Shown here piece after piece: positions 34,724-43,523 of a DNA stretch of 54,935 nucleotides. Below the pieces are notes generated by a model that saw only the letters and a list, made by a program, of their open reading frames with translations, searched no databases and was not told the DNA's origin. Numbering within the stretch: position 1 is the first letter of the stretch; each line of letters begins with the position of its first letter. The stretch comes from Aquimarina algiphila. GTDB lineage: Bacteria > Bacteroidota > Bacteroidia > Flavobacteriales > Flavobacteriaceae. The position numbers were made by a program, and so were the translations under genes. The DNA is taken from the NCBI RefSeq assembly GCF_007489275.1, contig NZ_VLNR01000056.1, positions 1 through 54,935 on the forward strand, in the 5' to 3' direction.

Positions 34724-35236
34724 TTAAGCATATGTATTTCGTAATGCTAAGCGTAATATTTTAAATGATTTTTTTAAATGGAATTTCACTGTATTTATTG
34801 AAATACCAAGTGAGTCAGCTGCATTTTGATATTTTTCTCCATCCAAAACACAAAGCTGAAAAACTTTTTTACTTTGTTCTGGTAATACTTCCATAGCCTT
34901 TTGTACTTTGATTTTTGTTTCTGTTTCAATCAAATATTCTTCATAAGAAGGAGAAGAAATTACATTAGAATTTTCTAATTTTTCTAATTTTCTATTTCTT
35001 TTAATCCTTTTTAAACTATTGTTTTTTACAGCTGTACTGATGTAATTTTTTAAATCTAAAATTTCGTTTTTAGGTTTTCTTCTCAATATTTTAACAAAAA
35101 CATCCTGAACCATATCTTCGACTTCAGACATGTTTTCGATATAACTATATGATAGTAAACACCATTCTTGATAGTGTTTTAAAAACATGGCTTCAATTTC
35201 TGGTTGATTATTAATCTTTAAATTATTTCCCAACAT
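34724..35236 (-). CDS. ECF-type RNA polymerase sigma factor (SusC/D-associated)
   Basis: This 170-residue protein has sigma region 2 (EVEDMVQDVFVKILRRK) and region 4 with LPEQSKKVFQLCVLDGEKY and the helix-turn-helix NAADSLGISINTVKFHLKK, the Bacteroidota RpoE-like family often linked to SusC receptors. Normally a FecR-type anti-sigma gene follows and the SusC has an extra signalling domain. Neither is visible: the next gene is the SusC-like transporter itself. So control of this sigma factor must be by another protein, or by expression alone. It lies 65 bp after the Kelch-glycosidase gene on the same strand. Confidence 0.9.
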   Translation of the reverse strand: MLGNNLKINNQPEIEAMFLKHYQEWCLLSYSYIENMSEVEDMVQDVFVKILRRKPKNEILDLKNYISTAVKNNSLKRIKRNRKLEKLENSNVISSPSYEEYLIETETKIKVQKAMEVLPEQSKKVFQLCVLDGEKYQNAADSLGISINTVKFHLKKSFKILRLALRNTYA

Positions 35237-35301
35237 TACATTACTATTTATCCAATATAAATTTTATCATTACACTTAAGTTCTTTCCTTAATAGCTTAT
35301 C

Positions 35302-38106
35302 CTAATTATCTTTTTTTATTAAACAAACCCAATCTCTTTGAACAGTTTCATCTTTTTGAGTTAAGGGGAGACCTAGTTTTCGTATTCCTTCACCATGTAT
35401 ACTATCTACAGATCCTTTTTGCAACTGTCCTCCGTTTTGGGGATCAAACCAATGTATTGTAAAATCACCTTTTACATTAGTTAAATTGATGGTGTGTACT
35501 TTCGATTTTGGTAGGTAAACAGCATATATTTCTCCTGTTTTACGTAAGCAATATGCTTTTGATGAGTTGATTAGTGTATGCTCTGGTTGCATTTTCCAGT
35601 ATGGTAAATTGTCTTGAAAAAATGTAATAGCATGATTAGTTAATTCCCAAAGTCGAGTTCGTTCTCTCCAATCTTCAGAATTTAGATCATTGTGTGGGTG
35701 CTTTGCGCCAAAATACCATTCCAAACCTGCAGCTCCCGACAATAAAGTTCCCCAAAGAACATATTGTCGTAAGGAATCATGATCGGGGTCTTCATTATCC
35801 GGTAAAGCTGCAGTATGCCATAAACCTATTTCGTCCATGGTAATTAACCAATCATGTCCTTTTTCTTTGGCTTTTGTTTTCCAGGTTTCAACTACATGTG
35901 ATGCAAATTCTCTTTTGTCTTGTTGTAATGACAAGCCATCTAAGTACTGATATCCCAAAATAGAATCTAAAATTTTACTTCTTAGTGGATCATGTGAATG
36001 CGTATGTAAAAGAACAGGATGTCTATATGGGTCGGCATTTTTAAGAAATTTAGCCATTGCCTTTCGCTGACTATCATTTTGTCCTATTGGAGACCAGGAA
36101 GCTGGACCGTTTTCTTCTCCTAAGTTCCAGTTTAGTGCTAAATGATGTCCGAAGCGAGCAATTAATTCTCTGAAATATAATTGCCTCATAGGTCCTGTAT
36201 TTCCCTTATCGAGCATTGTTTCATTTTCAGTTTCTTGTAGTACCAGATGTAATAAAATCCCTTTGGCTTGCATGTGCTGAAAGGCAATTTCCCATTGATC
36301 TAATTTGCTAACATCAAAACGGGTAAAATCTTCAGGGTGTATATATGGCCATACATCTTTACCATCTCCTAAAATATTCATGGTTAGAAAGTAGATCGAA
36401 TTCATTCCTTTTGAAGCTAAAAAATTTATAGCTCCTATTAATGATTTTCCTTTGCCGTTTTTCCAACTGGGATCACCAGGCTTCCAATCTTTTAGATGAG
36501 GTTCATATTTATGTATTTCTTCTGTGGTACTTGCTTCGCCATCTTTGTTTGAACTCTGTATGCGATAGGTGTCATCAAAATCTACATATCCCAATAAGTT
36601 TTCAGGACTATTTGCTCCTCCTTTTAACCAGTATTTTTTTGAATCTTGAAATCGATAATATCCTTTTGAAGCTTCAAGACGACCATTAGCTCTAAAATCA
36701 ACTCCATCTTTATCAGATTCTGTTACTATAAATTGACCTTTAGCATTTGTAATGTCAACTTGTTCTCCTTTTTTTAAATCATCATCTAGAGCAATACTAT
36801 CTTTATGATGAAGTGTTGCAGAATAACTCCATTTTCCTATTTGATCTGGGGTGAATCTTGCCTTCCAGATATTTCCTTCTTTGGCTCCCGTTTCAGAAGC
36901 ATTACCATCCGCAGCAAAAAAACCTCTTATGGTATATTGCGTTTTTTCATGTTTGAATTCTACATTTAAACGATAATTTAAAAATGGATTATCAGAAGCT
37001 GTTTCTGATGTTTCTGGTCCGGCAAACGATAAGGTTACGGTATGCCATTGCTTATGAATAGGTATAGCATTTGATTGTGTAACGGTTTCACTATTATCCT
37101 TAGATGGTAGTTTAAGTCGTTCTATTGAAGTAAGCTCTGGTCCACCACCGCGATTACCGCTTCCTGATGCTATGTATACATAGTCGCCAATAATAGCGAA
37201 CCCTGTGCCATGACGCCCTTGTAGTAATGAAGGCCATTTGCTCCATGTTTTTGTTTTACTATTGTAAGCTTCAACTTCATTATGAGCAGCTTCATGCGCC
37301 ATACTTTCACCTCCACCAATTATAATATCATTATTCCATGAAAATGCAGAATTACCGGCTCTTTGAGTAGGTATTTCTAGTATATTAGTTACTGTTTCCC
37401 ATTTGGCAGTTTCAAAATCATATATATTTCCATAAGTATTGGTCAATGCCATATCTTGATTTGTTTTTTTTGAAGTTCTGCGGCCAGCAAAAGCATATAG
37501 TTTATTATTGGCCACTACAGCCTGAAAATGATCTCGTGCATCAGGCGCATCGTCCAAAACTTTCCAGGCTCCTGTTTTAGGATCATATTCATCTAACCAG
37601 GGTTTGTAGCCATCTACATGGCCATTTGTAATCCCGCCAACCAAATAAATTTTATTGTTATGATACACTACACCTGCGCCTCCACGACGTCGATGTTTAG
37701 GAATTGTATGGCCGTATACAAATTCATCTCGTTCAGGGTAATATATGATAACACGGTCGAGAGGTTTTTCGTTTGGCCATTTCCCGGTCATTGCACCTAT
37801 AAGATATACAGCATCCTCTACAACTACCGGTTGAAAATGATGTAACTCGATAGGGGTCTTTGATTTAGCTTCCCAAGTATTTGTTTTTGTATCAAAAACA
37901 TCAATAGGATTAATTCTTCTACCACCAATCAATAAAATTTTATCTTTAAACGCCACCATCCCTGCTTCATGACGAGCAGTTGGTTTACCCTGTACAGAAA
38001 TAGTTTCCCATTGACTATTTTCTATTCGTGTTTCCTTACAGTTTACGAATAGGAGCAGGCTTAATAGCAATAGAAAATTATATGTAAGACTAAAAAGACG
38101 TTTCAT
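35302..38106 (-). CDS. Kelch propeller, DUF5060 and GH-like barrel fusion lipoprotein
   Basis: This 934-residue protein starts with a lipoprotein signal (LLLLSLLLFVNCKET). Residues about 30-335 are Kelch repeats (HEAGMVAFKDKILLIGGRRI, NNKIYLVGGITNG, VANNKLYAFAGRR, GDYVYIASGSGNRGGG). Then come a DUF5060 immunoglobulin-like domain (about 350-440), a TIM-barrel of the DUF4038/DUF5605 kind (about 480-830) and a C-terminal collagen-binding-like beta domain. Putative acid/base and nucleophile glutamates are in NLGEENG and TMDEIGLW, as in clan GH-A. It lies in the operon downstream of GH5. Probably a surface enzyme acting on a polysaccharide. The Kelch part joined to this barrel is unusual in my experience. 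Confidence 0.75.
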   Translation of the reverse strand: MKRLFSLTYNFLLLLSLLLFVNCKETRIENSQWETISVQGKPTARHEAGMVAFKDKILLIGGRRINPIDVFDTKTNTWEAKSKTPIELHHFQPVVVEDAVYLIGAMTGKWPNEKPLDRVIIYYPERDEFVYGHTIPKHRRRGGAGVVYHNNKIYLVGGITNGHVDGYKPWLDEYDPKTGAWKVLDDAPDARDHFQAVVANNKLYAFAGRRTSKKTNQDMALTNTYGNIYDFETAKWETVTNILEIPTQRAGNSAFSWNNDIIIGGGESMAHEAAHNEVEAYNSKTKTWSKWPSLLQGRHGTGFAIIGDYVYIASGSGNRGGGPELTSIERLKLPSKDNSETVTQSNAIPIHKQWHTVTLSFAGPETSETASDNPFLNYRLNVEFKHEKTQYTIRGFFAADGNASETGAKEGNIWKARFTPDQIGKWSYSATLHHKDSIALDDDLKKGEQVDITNAKGQFIVTESDKDGVDFRANGRLEASKGYYRFQDSKKYWLKGGANSPENLLGYVDFDDTYRIQSSNKDGEASTTEEIHKYEPHLKDWKPGDPSWKNGKGKSLIGAINFLASKGMNSIYFLTMNILGDGKDVWPYIHPEDFTRFDVSKLDQWEIAFQHMQAKGILLHLVLQETENETMLDKGNTGPMRQLYFRELIARFGHHLALNWNLGEENGPASWSPIGQNDSQRKAMAKFLKNADPYRHPVLLHTHSHDPLRSKILDSILGYQYLDGLSLQQDKREFASHVVETWKTKAKEKGHDWLITMDEIGLWHTAALPDNEDPDHDSLRQYVLWGTLLSGAAGLEWYFGAKHPHNDLNSEDWRERTRLWELTNHAITFFQDNLPYWKMQPEHTLINSSKAYCLRKTGEIYAVYLPKSKVHTINLTNVKGDFTIHWFDPQNGGQLQKGSVDSIHGEGIRKLGLPLTQKDETVQRDWVCLIKKDN

Positions 38107-38123
38107 AAGTTTTTACTTCATTT

Positions 38124-39260
38124 TTAAAGTTTAGTTTTGGTTTTTTTTCCTGAAATGATAGTTATTAGTTTTTGTTTTTTATTACCATCATTACCAACCA
38201 AACCAAATTCATCACTTTTATAATTCCAGTTTGCATATCCAATTCCTGTTTCTTCAAAAAGCTCGATCATATCTTCATACCAAATAAGACTATCTTTTTG
38301 TGGTGCGTCAGAAATAATTCCAAACTCCCCACAGTATAGAGGTAAGCCTAATTCTTTTGCTTTTTGAATGGGTTTTTGCCACATTTTTAATAATATGGCT
38401 TTGTTAAATTCTACATTTACCCATTTTTTTACTAATGGTTTTACAGCTTGAGGAAGTTTCTTAAATTCCTTTTCAGTAAGTATTATTCCCGGGTAATGCA
38501 CAGGGCCTTTGTATTCTTTTAAAGGAGTCCAATGTGTTTTGTAATGACTTAATAAAAAAGGCTTATAAAAATGAAAGCTCAAAAGAATATTTTTATCATT
38601 TAGAGGCACTTCAAGAGCATCAAAAGTTTCTACCGATTGCCATCGATTAGAACCTATAACAATTGTACGTTCTGGTTCTAATGTTCTAATGGCAGAAAAA
38701 GCACTAACAAGCAATTTGTTCCAGTCATTGTGATCGTCTGCAACGGCTTCATTCATTAATTCATAGGCCAATAAATGATTAGGGTATTTTTTTAACGTTT
38801 TTGAAAGATCACGCCATAGGTCAAAGAATTTTTCTTGTTCTAATGTACTAGTCCATAATGGTTTTACTTTCGCATTGAAATGATGTGATCTTAAGATATG
38901 TAAATCGACTATAACTTTTAATCCATATTCAGAACACCAATTCACACAATCTTCCATTAATTGAAATGCATCTTCATATCGATTTCCATTTTCATCCCAC
39001 ATTTGTTCTTCATCAATGGGTAATCGTATATGATCAAAACCCAGATCTGCAATTTTTTTTACATCTGATTTTGTGAAAAACTTTGTTCGTTCTTCCGTTT
39101 TTTTCTTGGTTTGAGATAGCCAATGTGCAATGTTAGTTCCTTTTTTTACTTCAAATTTTTCAAAATCTGTTTGTTTTGAATTTTGACCAAAAGAAAGGGT
39201 AGAAGCCAATATTATAAAAATGGCCATCATATATTGCATTATTTTAAAGCTTGTCCTCAT
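38124..39260 (-). CDS. Glycoside hydrolase family 5 endoglycanase-like enzyme
   Basis: This 378-residue secreted protein (signal peptide to about SFGQ, residue 26; an alternative start is at 39239) has the GH5 barrel with RLPID after the first strands, acid/base E171 in YELMNEAV and nucleophile E312 in YCGEFGI. IVDLH and SFHFYKPF supply the usual substrate-binding residues. It would cleave a beta-1,4-type glycan; the exact substrate, for example mannan or glucan, is not shown. It is 17 bp before the Kelch-glycosidase gene and 15 bp after the GlcG/HbpS-like gene. Confidence 0.88.
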   Translation of the reverse strand: MRTSFKIMQYMMAIFIILASTLSFGQNSKQTDFEKFEVKKGTNIAHWLSQTKKKTEERTKFFTKSDVKKIADLGFDHIRLPIDEEQMWDENGNRYEDAFQLMEDCVNWCSEYGLKVIVDLHILRSHHFNAKVKPLWTSTLEQEKFFDLWRDLSKTLKKYPNHLLAYELMNEAVADDHNDWNKLLVSAFSAIRTLEPERTIVIGSNRWQSVETFDALEVPLNDKNILLSFHFYKPFLLSHYKTHWTPLKEYKGPVHYPGIILTEKEFKKLPQAVKPLVKKWVNVEFNKAILLKMWQKPIQKAKELGLPLYCGEFGIISDAPQKDSLIWYEDMIELFEETGIGYANWNYKSDEFGLVGNDGNKKQKLITIISGKKTKTKL

Positions 39261-39275
39261 TGTATTTTATATATA

Positions 39276-39701
39276 TTACCAACCTTTGTTATCAAGAGCT
39301 TCTAGAACGACTACTTCATCCATTTCTGCATCCATGGTACCAGCTACAGCAATGGCACCTAGAAGTTCATCATTATGCCAAATGGGATATCCTCCTTTTA
39401 AAGGAACATATGCTTCTGATGTAGCACTATCCAGAACCAACATAGGTGTTCTTCCTTCTAATACTACATTTTCGAGATCGATTGTGGGTCTTTTAAAAGC
39501 AGCAGCGGTGGCAGCCTTACCAATTGCTATTTTTGCAGCACTGCTCATTGTATTTTCAAGAATCTCTAATAATATTAGATTTCCACTGTTATCAACAATT
39601 GCAATTGCTCCTGGGACATTATGTTGAAATGCTGACTTTGTAGCAGCATTCATAAGTGATTTTGCGTCACCATACGTTATTTTAAAAGTTTCTTTTGGCA
39701 T
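39276..39701 (-). CDS. GlcG/HbpS family protein
   Basis: This 141-residue protein belongs to the GlcG/HbpS-like (DUF336) family, with VPGAIAIVDNSGNLILLE, then KAATAAAFKRPT, GGYPIWHNDELLGAIAVAG and the C-terminal helix. Members bind haem or small ligands, or sit in sugar-acid catabolic operons without known activity. No signal peptide is present. It lies 2 bp from the end of the TIM-barrel isomerase gene and before GH5, so it is part of the catabolic operon. A role in handling an unstable intermediate is a guess. Confidence 0.85.
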   Translation of the reverse strand: MPKETFKITYGDAKSLMNAATKSAFQHNVPGAIAIVDNSGNLILLEILENTMSSAAKIAIGKAATAAAFKRPTIDLENVVLEGRTPMLVLDSATSEAYVPLKGGYPIWHNDELLGAIAVAGTMDAEMDEVVVLEALDNKGW

Positions 39702-39703
39702 TT

Positions 39704-40663
39704 TTAAAGTCTATAAATTTCTTTTCGTACTAATTTCATCAAATCCATATGCTTTTCTTCATGCATAAGTCTTCTGTATTTATCACGATCTAGATGTTCT
39801 ACAATATTCCAAATGGCTTTATTCATTTCTGCATGTTCAGTAAAAAAACCAACCATATCAAAAATACGGGGAGATGCATCGGCTGTAAAATACTTGTTGT
39901 AACCAAATTCTTTTGCATAAAAGAAAAACTCTACCGTATGTAAAAAATTTCTAGAACCACCAATTAAATCCCAGTCAAACTGCCAATCATTATCATTGGT
40001 GTGTAAGTAATAATCTACGTTTGACTGTTCGCACAGAGCGAGTACCTGTGCTGGATTTTCTTTGGCTAAAAGAGAATGACCAAAATCAATTGTAATTCCG
40101 GTTGCAGCATTCTGAACTTCTTTTAAAAACACAATTGTTTTTGCGCAACTATCCAAATGACAGTTTACTCTGGTTTCATTAATTTTATATTCAATAAACA
40201 AGGGCATTTCTGGTTTATAATCTGCAGCTTCGGCGACAGCATCAATCATATATTTCCAGGCTTTTTGATAATCTACCTGAAATAAGTTGTCAAACCCATC
40301 TGATAGAGGGCAACAAGTAACCAAGGGTGCACCAACGGTAATTGCATAATCTTTTGCATCTTTGATCATTTGAACAGCTTCTTGTCGCAGATTTTCTTTT
40401 GGTCTGGATAATGCACCAGGGACCCATTTTGTTTCTTTTTTGATATTGGCATTTACAGCAGCAAATTCTAATCCCATCTCTTGCATTAAAGCTTTGGTTG
40501 TATTAGCTTCTTCTGTTTCATAAGGAAACACAATCTCAACACCAGTAACTCCATTAATTTTTTTTACGATTTCAAGACGTTCTCTTAGAGCAGTAGGTTC
40601 TTGATATTCAGAAAACCTATCCTGTGTTTTACTTAAAAATGCGGTTATAATACTTTGTTTCAT
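39704..40663 (-). CDS. Sugar phosphate isomerase/epimerase-like TIM barrel protein
   Basis: This 319-residue cytosolic protein is of the AP-endonuclease-2/xylose-isomerase-like TIM barrel family. Likely metal ligands are in PLFIEYK (Glu), TIDFGHS (Asp and His) and YYLHTNDND (His/Asp), with a final PRIFDMVGF segment. Members include D-tagatose 3-epimerase, L-rhamnose isomerase-like and inosose isomerase enzymes, so the exact sugar is not determined. Gene order with the lyxose-isomerase-like cupin and a transporter indicates two sugar-isomerising steps in one pathway. Confidence 0.8.
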   Translation of the reverse strand: MKQSIITAFLSKTQDRFSEYQEPTALRERLEIVKKINGVTGVEIVFPYETEEANTTKALMQEMGLEFAAVNANIKKETKWVPGALSRPKENLRQEAVQMIKDAKDYAITVGAPLVTCCPLSDGFDNLFQVDYQKAWKYMIDAVAEAADYKPEMPLFIEYKINETRVNCHLDSCAKTIVFLKEVQNAATGITIDFGHSLLAKENPAQVLALCEQSNVDYYLHTNDNDWQFDWDLIGGSRNFLHTVEFFFYAKEFGYNKYFTADASPRIFDMVGFFTEHAEMNKAIWNIVEHLDRDKYRRLMHEEKHMDLMKLVRKEIYRL

Positions 40664-40691
40664 TTATATTTTATTTGATATTGTTGTTGTA

Positions 40692-41255
40692 TTAATATGT
40701 GCTGTTACTAGGTTCTTGCTCGATAATGGTATCTCTTACAATATTTTGATCGGTAAACTGATCCATTAAATCTGTTACAGTTGTTGAAAAAGAATACATT
40801 ACAGCTCCCTTTTTACCAGCTTGGAACCAATGTTTTGTCCCTGCTGGTAATACTAATTGATCTCCAGGGTTAAGTACAACTTCATTTCGCATGGTGTAGC
40901 AATCTTCTTTTCCATCTACAATAAAACCTTGTGTCATGTTATTTTCTCCAGGGATATAGAAATAAAGTTCTCCACTAATAGCTCTTATAACTTCTTCTTT
41001 TCCGGGGTCATTTCCTACGGTAGGGTGCCAGTGCTCTGGTTCTGTTTGATTAGGTAATAAAACCAATATTTTACCGGCTATTCTATCAGTCTGAAACATG
41101 GTTAGTATTTGAACGCCTTCTTTTTTTATATGATTTAAACCAAAATCTGCAGCTGTTATTTTCTTTTTATCCTCTGGTGTTAGTAATAGTCCAGCAGCTT
41201 CAATCATCTCAATGGATTGTTGGCAAACGTCTTTAAATTCTTCAAATTTTATCAT
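40692..41255 (-). CDS. D-lyxose ketol-isomerase family cupin
   Basis: This 187-residue protein matches the D-lyxose isomerase family: cupin metal ligands H75 and H77 in EPEHWHP, E88 in GKEEVIR and H142 in GTKHWF, with ELYFYIPGE between. Known members interconvert D-lyxose/D-xylulose or D-mannose/D-fructose and need Mn2+. The gene is the first metabolic gene after the transporter (12 bp). With GH5 downstream this suggests breakdown of a mannose- or lyxose-containing glycan, but that is inference. Confidence 0.82.
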   Translation of the reverse strand: MIKFEEFKDVCQQSIEMIEAAGLLLTPEDKKKITAADFGLNHIKKEGVQILTMFQTDRIAGKILVLLPNQTEPEHWHPTVGNDPGKEEVIRAISGELYFYIPGENNMTQGFIVDGKEDCYTMRNEVVLNPGDQLVLPAGTKHWFQAGKKGAVMYSFSTTVTDLMDQFTDQNIVRDTIIEQEPSNSTY

Positions 41256-41266
41256 TCTTTACTTCT

Positions 41267-42535
41267 TTATTGAGTTAGGGACAATGGTTTTTGTGGTTTT
41301 ACGATCAGCCACATAGGTATAGCTAATACATTAAGTAGTGCGGCTAAAAAGAAAAAAGGAGTATTAGAACCTGTAAATGCTATCATATATGGGAAAGCTA
41401 ATGCAGTAAAAAAAGAACCTAAGTTTCCTGCCATATTCATGGTTCCGCTAACAGTTCCCGAATGCTCTTTTCCAATATCAAGGCAAGCTGACCATGATGG
41501 ACTTAACGTCATATCTGCTCCAAATACAGCCAGAGATATAAAGATTACGGCTCCCAGGACTTCGTCCATATAGATACTTGCTACTATTCCGATGGCTGCA
41601 AGAGCAAATCCTATCATGGCAGGTACCTTTCTTGATAGTTCCCAGTTTCCTTTTTTGTAAATGAAATCTACCATCCAACCTGAAACCCAATTTCCGATGG
41701 CACCAAATATAAATGGAGCAGAGGAATAGAAACCAGCTTCAATAATATCTAAATTGTATTTTGCCTTAAGGTGAGGGAACAACCAGGTTAAACAAAAAAA
41801 GAAGGTAAAATTACTACAGAAATACTGTCCCATCATTAGCCATACTGCACGAGAACCAAACAATTTTTTAAATGAGATAGATGGCTTATTATTATTTGTT
41901 TCTTGCACATTTTCTTTGATGATTTTTAATTCATTTTCTGAAACCGAAGCATGATTTTCTGGTAAATCACGATACCACCAATACCATATTAAGGCCCATA
42001 ATACTCCAATTAATCCAAGAATAACAAAACTCATTCTCCAACTTGTAATATCAATTAACCATGCTACAATAGGCAATGCAATTGCAGCTCCGATTCTACC
42101 GCCAGAAAAATTTATACCGTGTACTAAACCTCTTTCTTTTATTGGAATCCAACTAAAAATTGCTCTCGCCATGGTTGGAAAGGCTCCTGCTTCTCCAACT
42201 CCAAAAAGAAACCGGACGATGATAAGAGTGAAAAAATTATAAACCGCTCCAGTAAGTGCTGTGAAAATGGACCAAATACTAACTACTGCGGTAAGAATTT
42301 TTCTTGCTCCGTGTTTATCTGCCAAAAATCCTGAAGGAGTTTGAAATAAGGCATAACCAAGAGCAAAAATAGATAATACCCAACCCATTTGTTTATCAGA
42401 TAATGCAAGGTCATTTGCTACTGGGTCCTTGGCTACCGAAATTAAAATTCGATCAAAAAGGACAATCATAGAGAGAACAAATGTACCTAGTACCATACGA
42501 TACCTAACAGGGAAAAAAGTGCTTTTTTTACTCAT
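41267..42535 (-). CDS. MFS transporter, anion:cation symporter (sugar acid) type
   Basis: This 422-residue protein has about twelve membrane segments and the ACS-family pattern: DRILISVAKDPVANDLALSD, LGYALFQTPSGFLADKHGAR, RFLFGVGEAGAFPTMARAIF. Relatives transport hexuronates, galactonate or glucarate with protons. The start overlaps the end of the GntR gene by 8 bp, so it is the regulator's own target. Next gene is the lyxose-isomerase-like enzyme. The specific substrate is not known; neutral sugars are also possible. Confidence 0.85.
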   Translation of the reverse strand: MSKKSTFFPVRYRMVLGTFVLSMIVLFDRILISVAKDPVANDLALSDKQMGWVLSIFALGYALFQTPSGFLADKHGARKILTAVVSIWSIFTALTGAVYNFFTLIIVRFLFGVGEAGAFPTMARAIFSWIPIKERGLVHGINFSGGRIGAAIALPIVAWLIDITSWRMSFVILGLIGVLWALIWYWWYRDLPENHASVSENELKIIKENVQETNNNKPSISFKKLFGSRAVWLMMGQYFCSNFTFFFCLTWLFPHLKAKYNLDIIEAGFYSSAPFIFGAIGNWVSGWMVDFIYKKGNWELSRKVPAMIGFALAAIGIVASIYMDEVLGAVIFISLAVFGADMTLSPSWSACLDIGKEHSGTVSGTMNMAGNLGSFFTALAFPYMIAFTGSNTPFFFLAALLNVLAIPMWLIVKPQKPLSLTQ

Positions 42536-43163
42536 TTAACTTTTTTAGAATTAGTTGCTTCGTTCTATCTAGATGTGATCTGGAAAGTTCTTCAGCTAAG
42601 TCAGAGTCTCTTTTCTGGATTGCGTCAATCATTTCCATATGCTCCTGAAGTGTTTCATCAGGTTGTCTTAATAAACCTATTAAGTCAATACAAACCAATA
42701 AATTTCCTTTATGAAATAATTTGTGTAGAAAGTTATTTCCGCTGCCAAGCATAATGGCATCATGAAATTTGGCATCTGCTTTTTGATAAGCATCGTTGTC
42801 AATTTTTCCATTTAAAAAAGGAAGGAATAGATTTCTAAGTTCACTTATTTCGGCATCTGAAGCGCGGTCTGTAAATAATCGAATGGCAGTTACTTCTAAA
42901 GCTATCCTGCAATCGAATATTTCTACAATTTCTCTATCTGTAAATTCTTTTACAATTACACCTTTGCGAGGAACAGATTCTATTAAACCTTCTCCTTCTA
43001 ACATTTGTAGTGCCGATCGTAAAGGCGTTCTGCTAATACCCAGATTTTCTGCTAGTTTGTCTTGAACAATCTTCTGCCCAGGGACTAGTTTTTTATTTAT
43101 AATCATTGATCTGACCTCTTTGTAGGCCTGTGCACTTAGTTCATTATTAGAGAGTTTTTCCAT
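42528..43163 (-). CDS. GntR-family (FadR/FCD) transcriptional regulator
   Basis: This 211-residue protein has an N-terminal winged helix (DKLAENLGISRTPLRSALQM, LEGEGLIESVPRKGVIV) and an FCD ligand-binding domain with metal-binding histidines (DAKFHDAIML, QEHMEMIDAI, SHLDRTKQLI). FCD regulators bind sugar acids or related carboxylates and repress catabolic operons. It is the first gene of the operon that runs to the Kelch-glycosidase gene, and three GTATAC palindromes lie 16 bp before its start, so autoregulation is very likely. Confidence 0.92.
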   Translation of the reverse strand: MEKLSNNELSAQAYKEVRSMIINKKLVPGQKIVQDKLAENLGISRTPLRSALQMLEGEGLIESVPRKGVIVKEFTDREIVEIFDCRIALEVTAIRLFTDRASDAEISELRNLFLPFLNGKIDNDAYQKADAKFHDAIMLGSGNNFLHKLFHKGNLLVCIDLIGLLRQPDETLQEHMEMIDAIQKRDSDLAEELSRSHLDRTKQLILKKLNE

Positions 43164-43178
43164 CTTATATTTTATTTC

Positions 43179-43198
43179 GTATACGGTATACAGTATAC
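43179..43198. promoter_or_regulatory. Triple GTATAC operator of the GntR/FCD regulator
   Basis: GTATAC, itself a palindrome, occurs at 43179, 43186 and 43193, each exactly 7 bp apart. FCD-type GntR regulators such as UxuR/ExuR and relatives bind sites centred on GTATAC or TGTATACA. The site is 16 bp before the regulator's ATG, where bound protein would block transcription of the whole operon. Confidence 0.75.
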
Positions 43199-43523
43199 TA
43201 AAGTAGTCTAAACTAATGATTTATACAAATGTTTTTTAAAATTGAATGAAAATTGAGTTTTAAAATAACCTCTAACTGAATAGCGGGAAAGTCTATAAGA
43301 AAGAAATATAAAGTTGAATAAGAACCTAATAAATATAGGTGTTTAAAGCGGGAGTATATAATGTTTGTGTTAAACTATTGTAGCAATTAATTTGTTGTTT
43401 TTACACATGGATAATATTTTAAAATATCTTTTATCATCATAGTAGTAATGTTATCAAACTATTGATAGGCTAAATAGTAATCAAGGAAGTTAGTATTATG
43501 TAGTATATGTTTTGGGAAGAGTA
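43199..43523. other. Intergenic region before the GntR operon
   Basis: About 325 bp without a gene. It must contain the promoter of the GntR operon to the left. A weak dyad ACCTA...TAGGT occurs near 43326-43342. I see no RNA gene or strong terminator for the cytochrome operon that ends at 43524. Confidence 0.4.
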
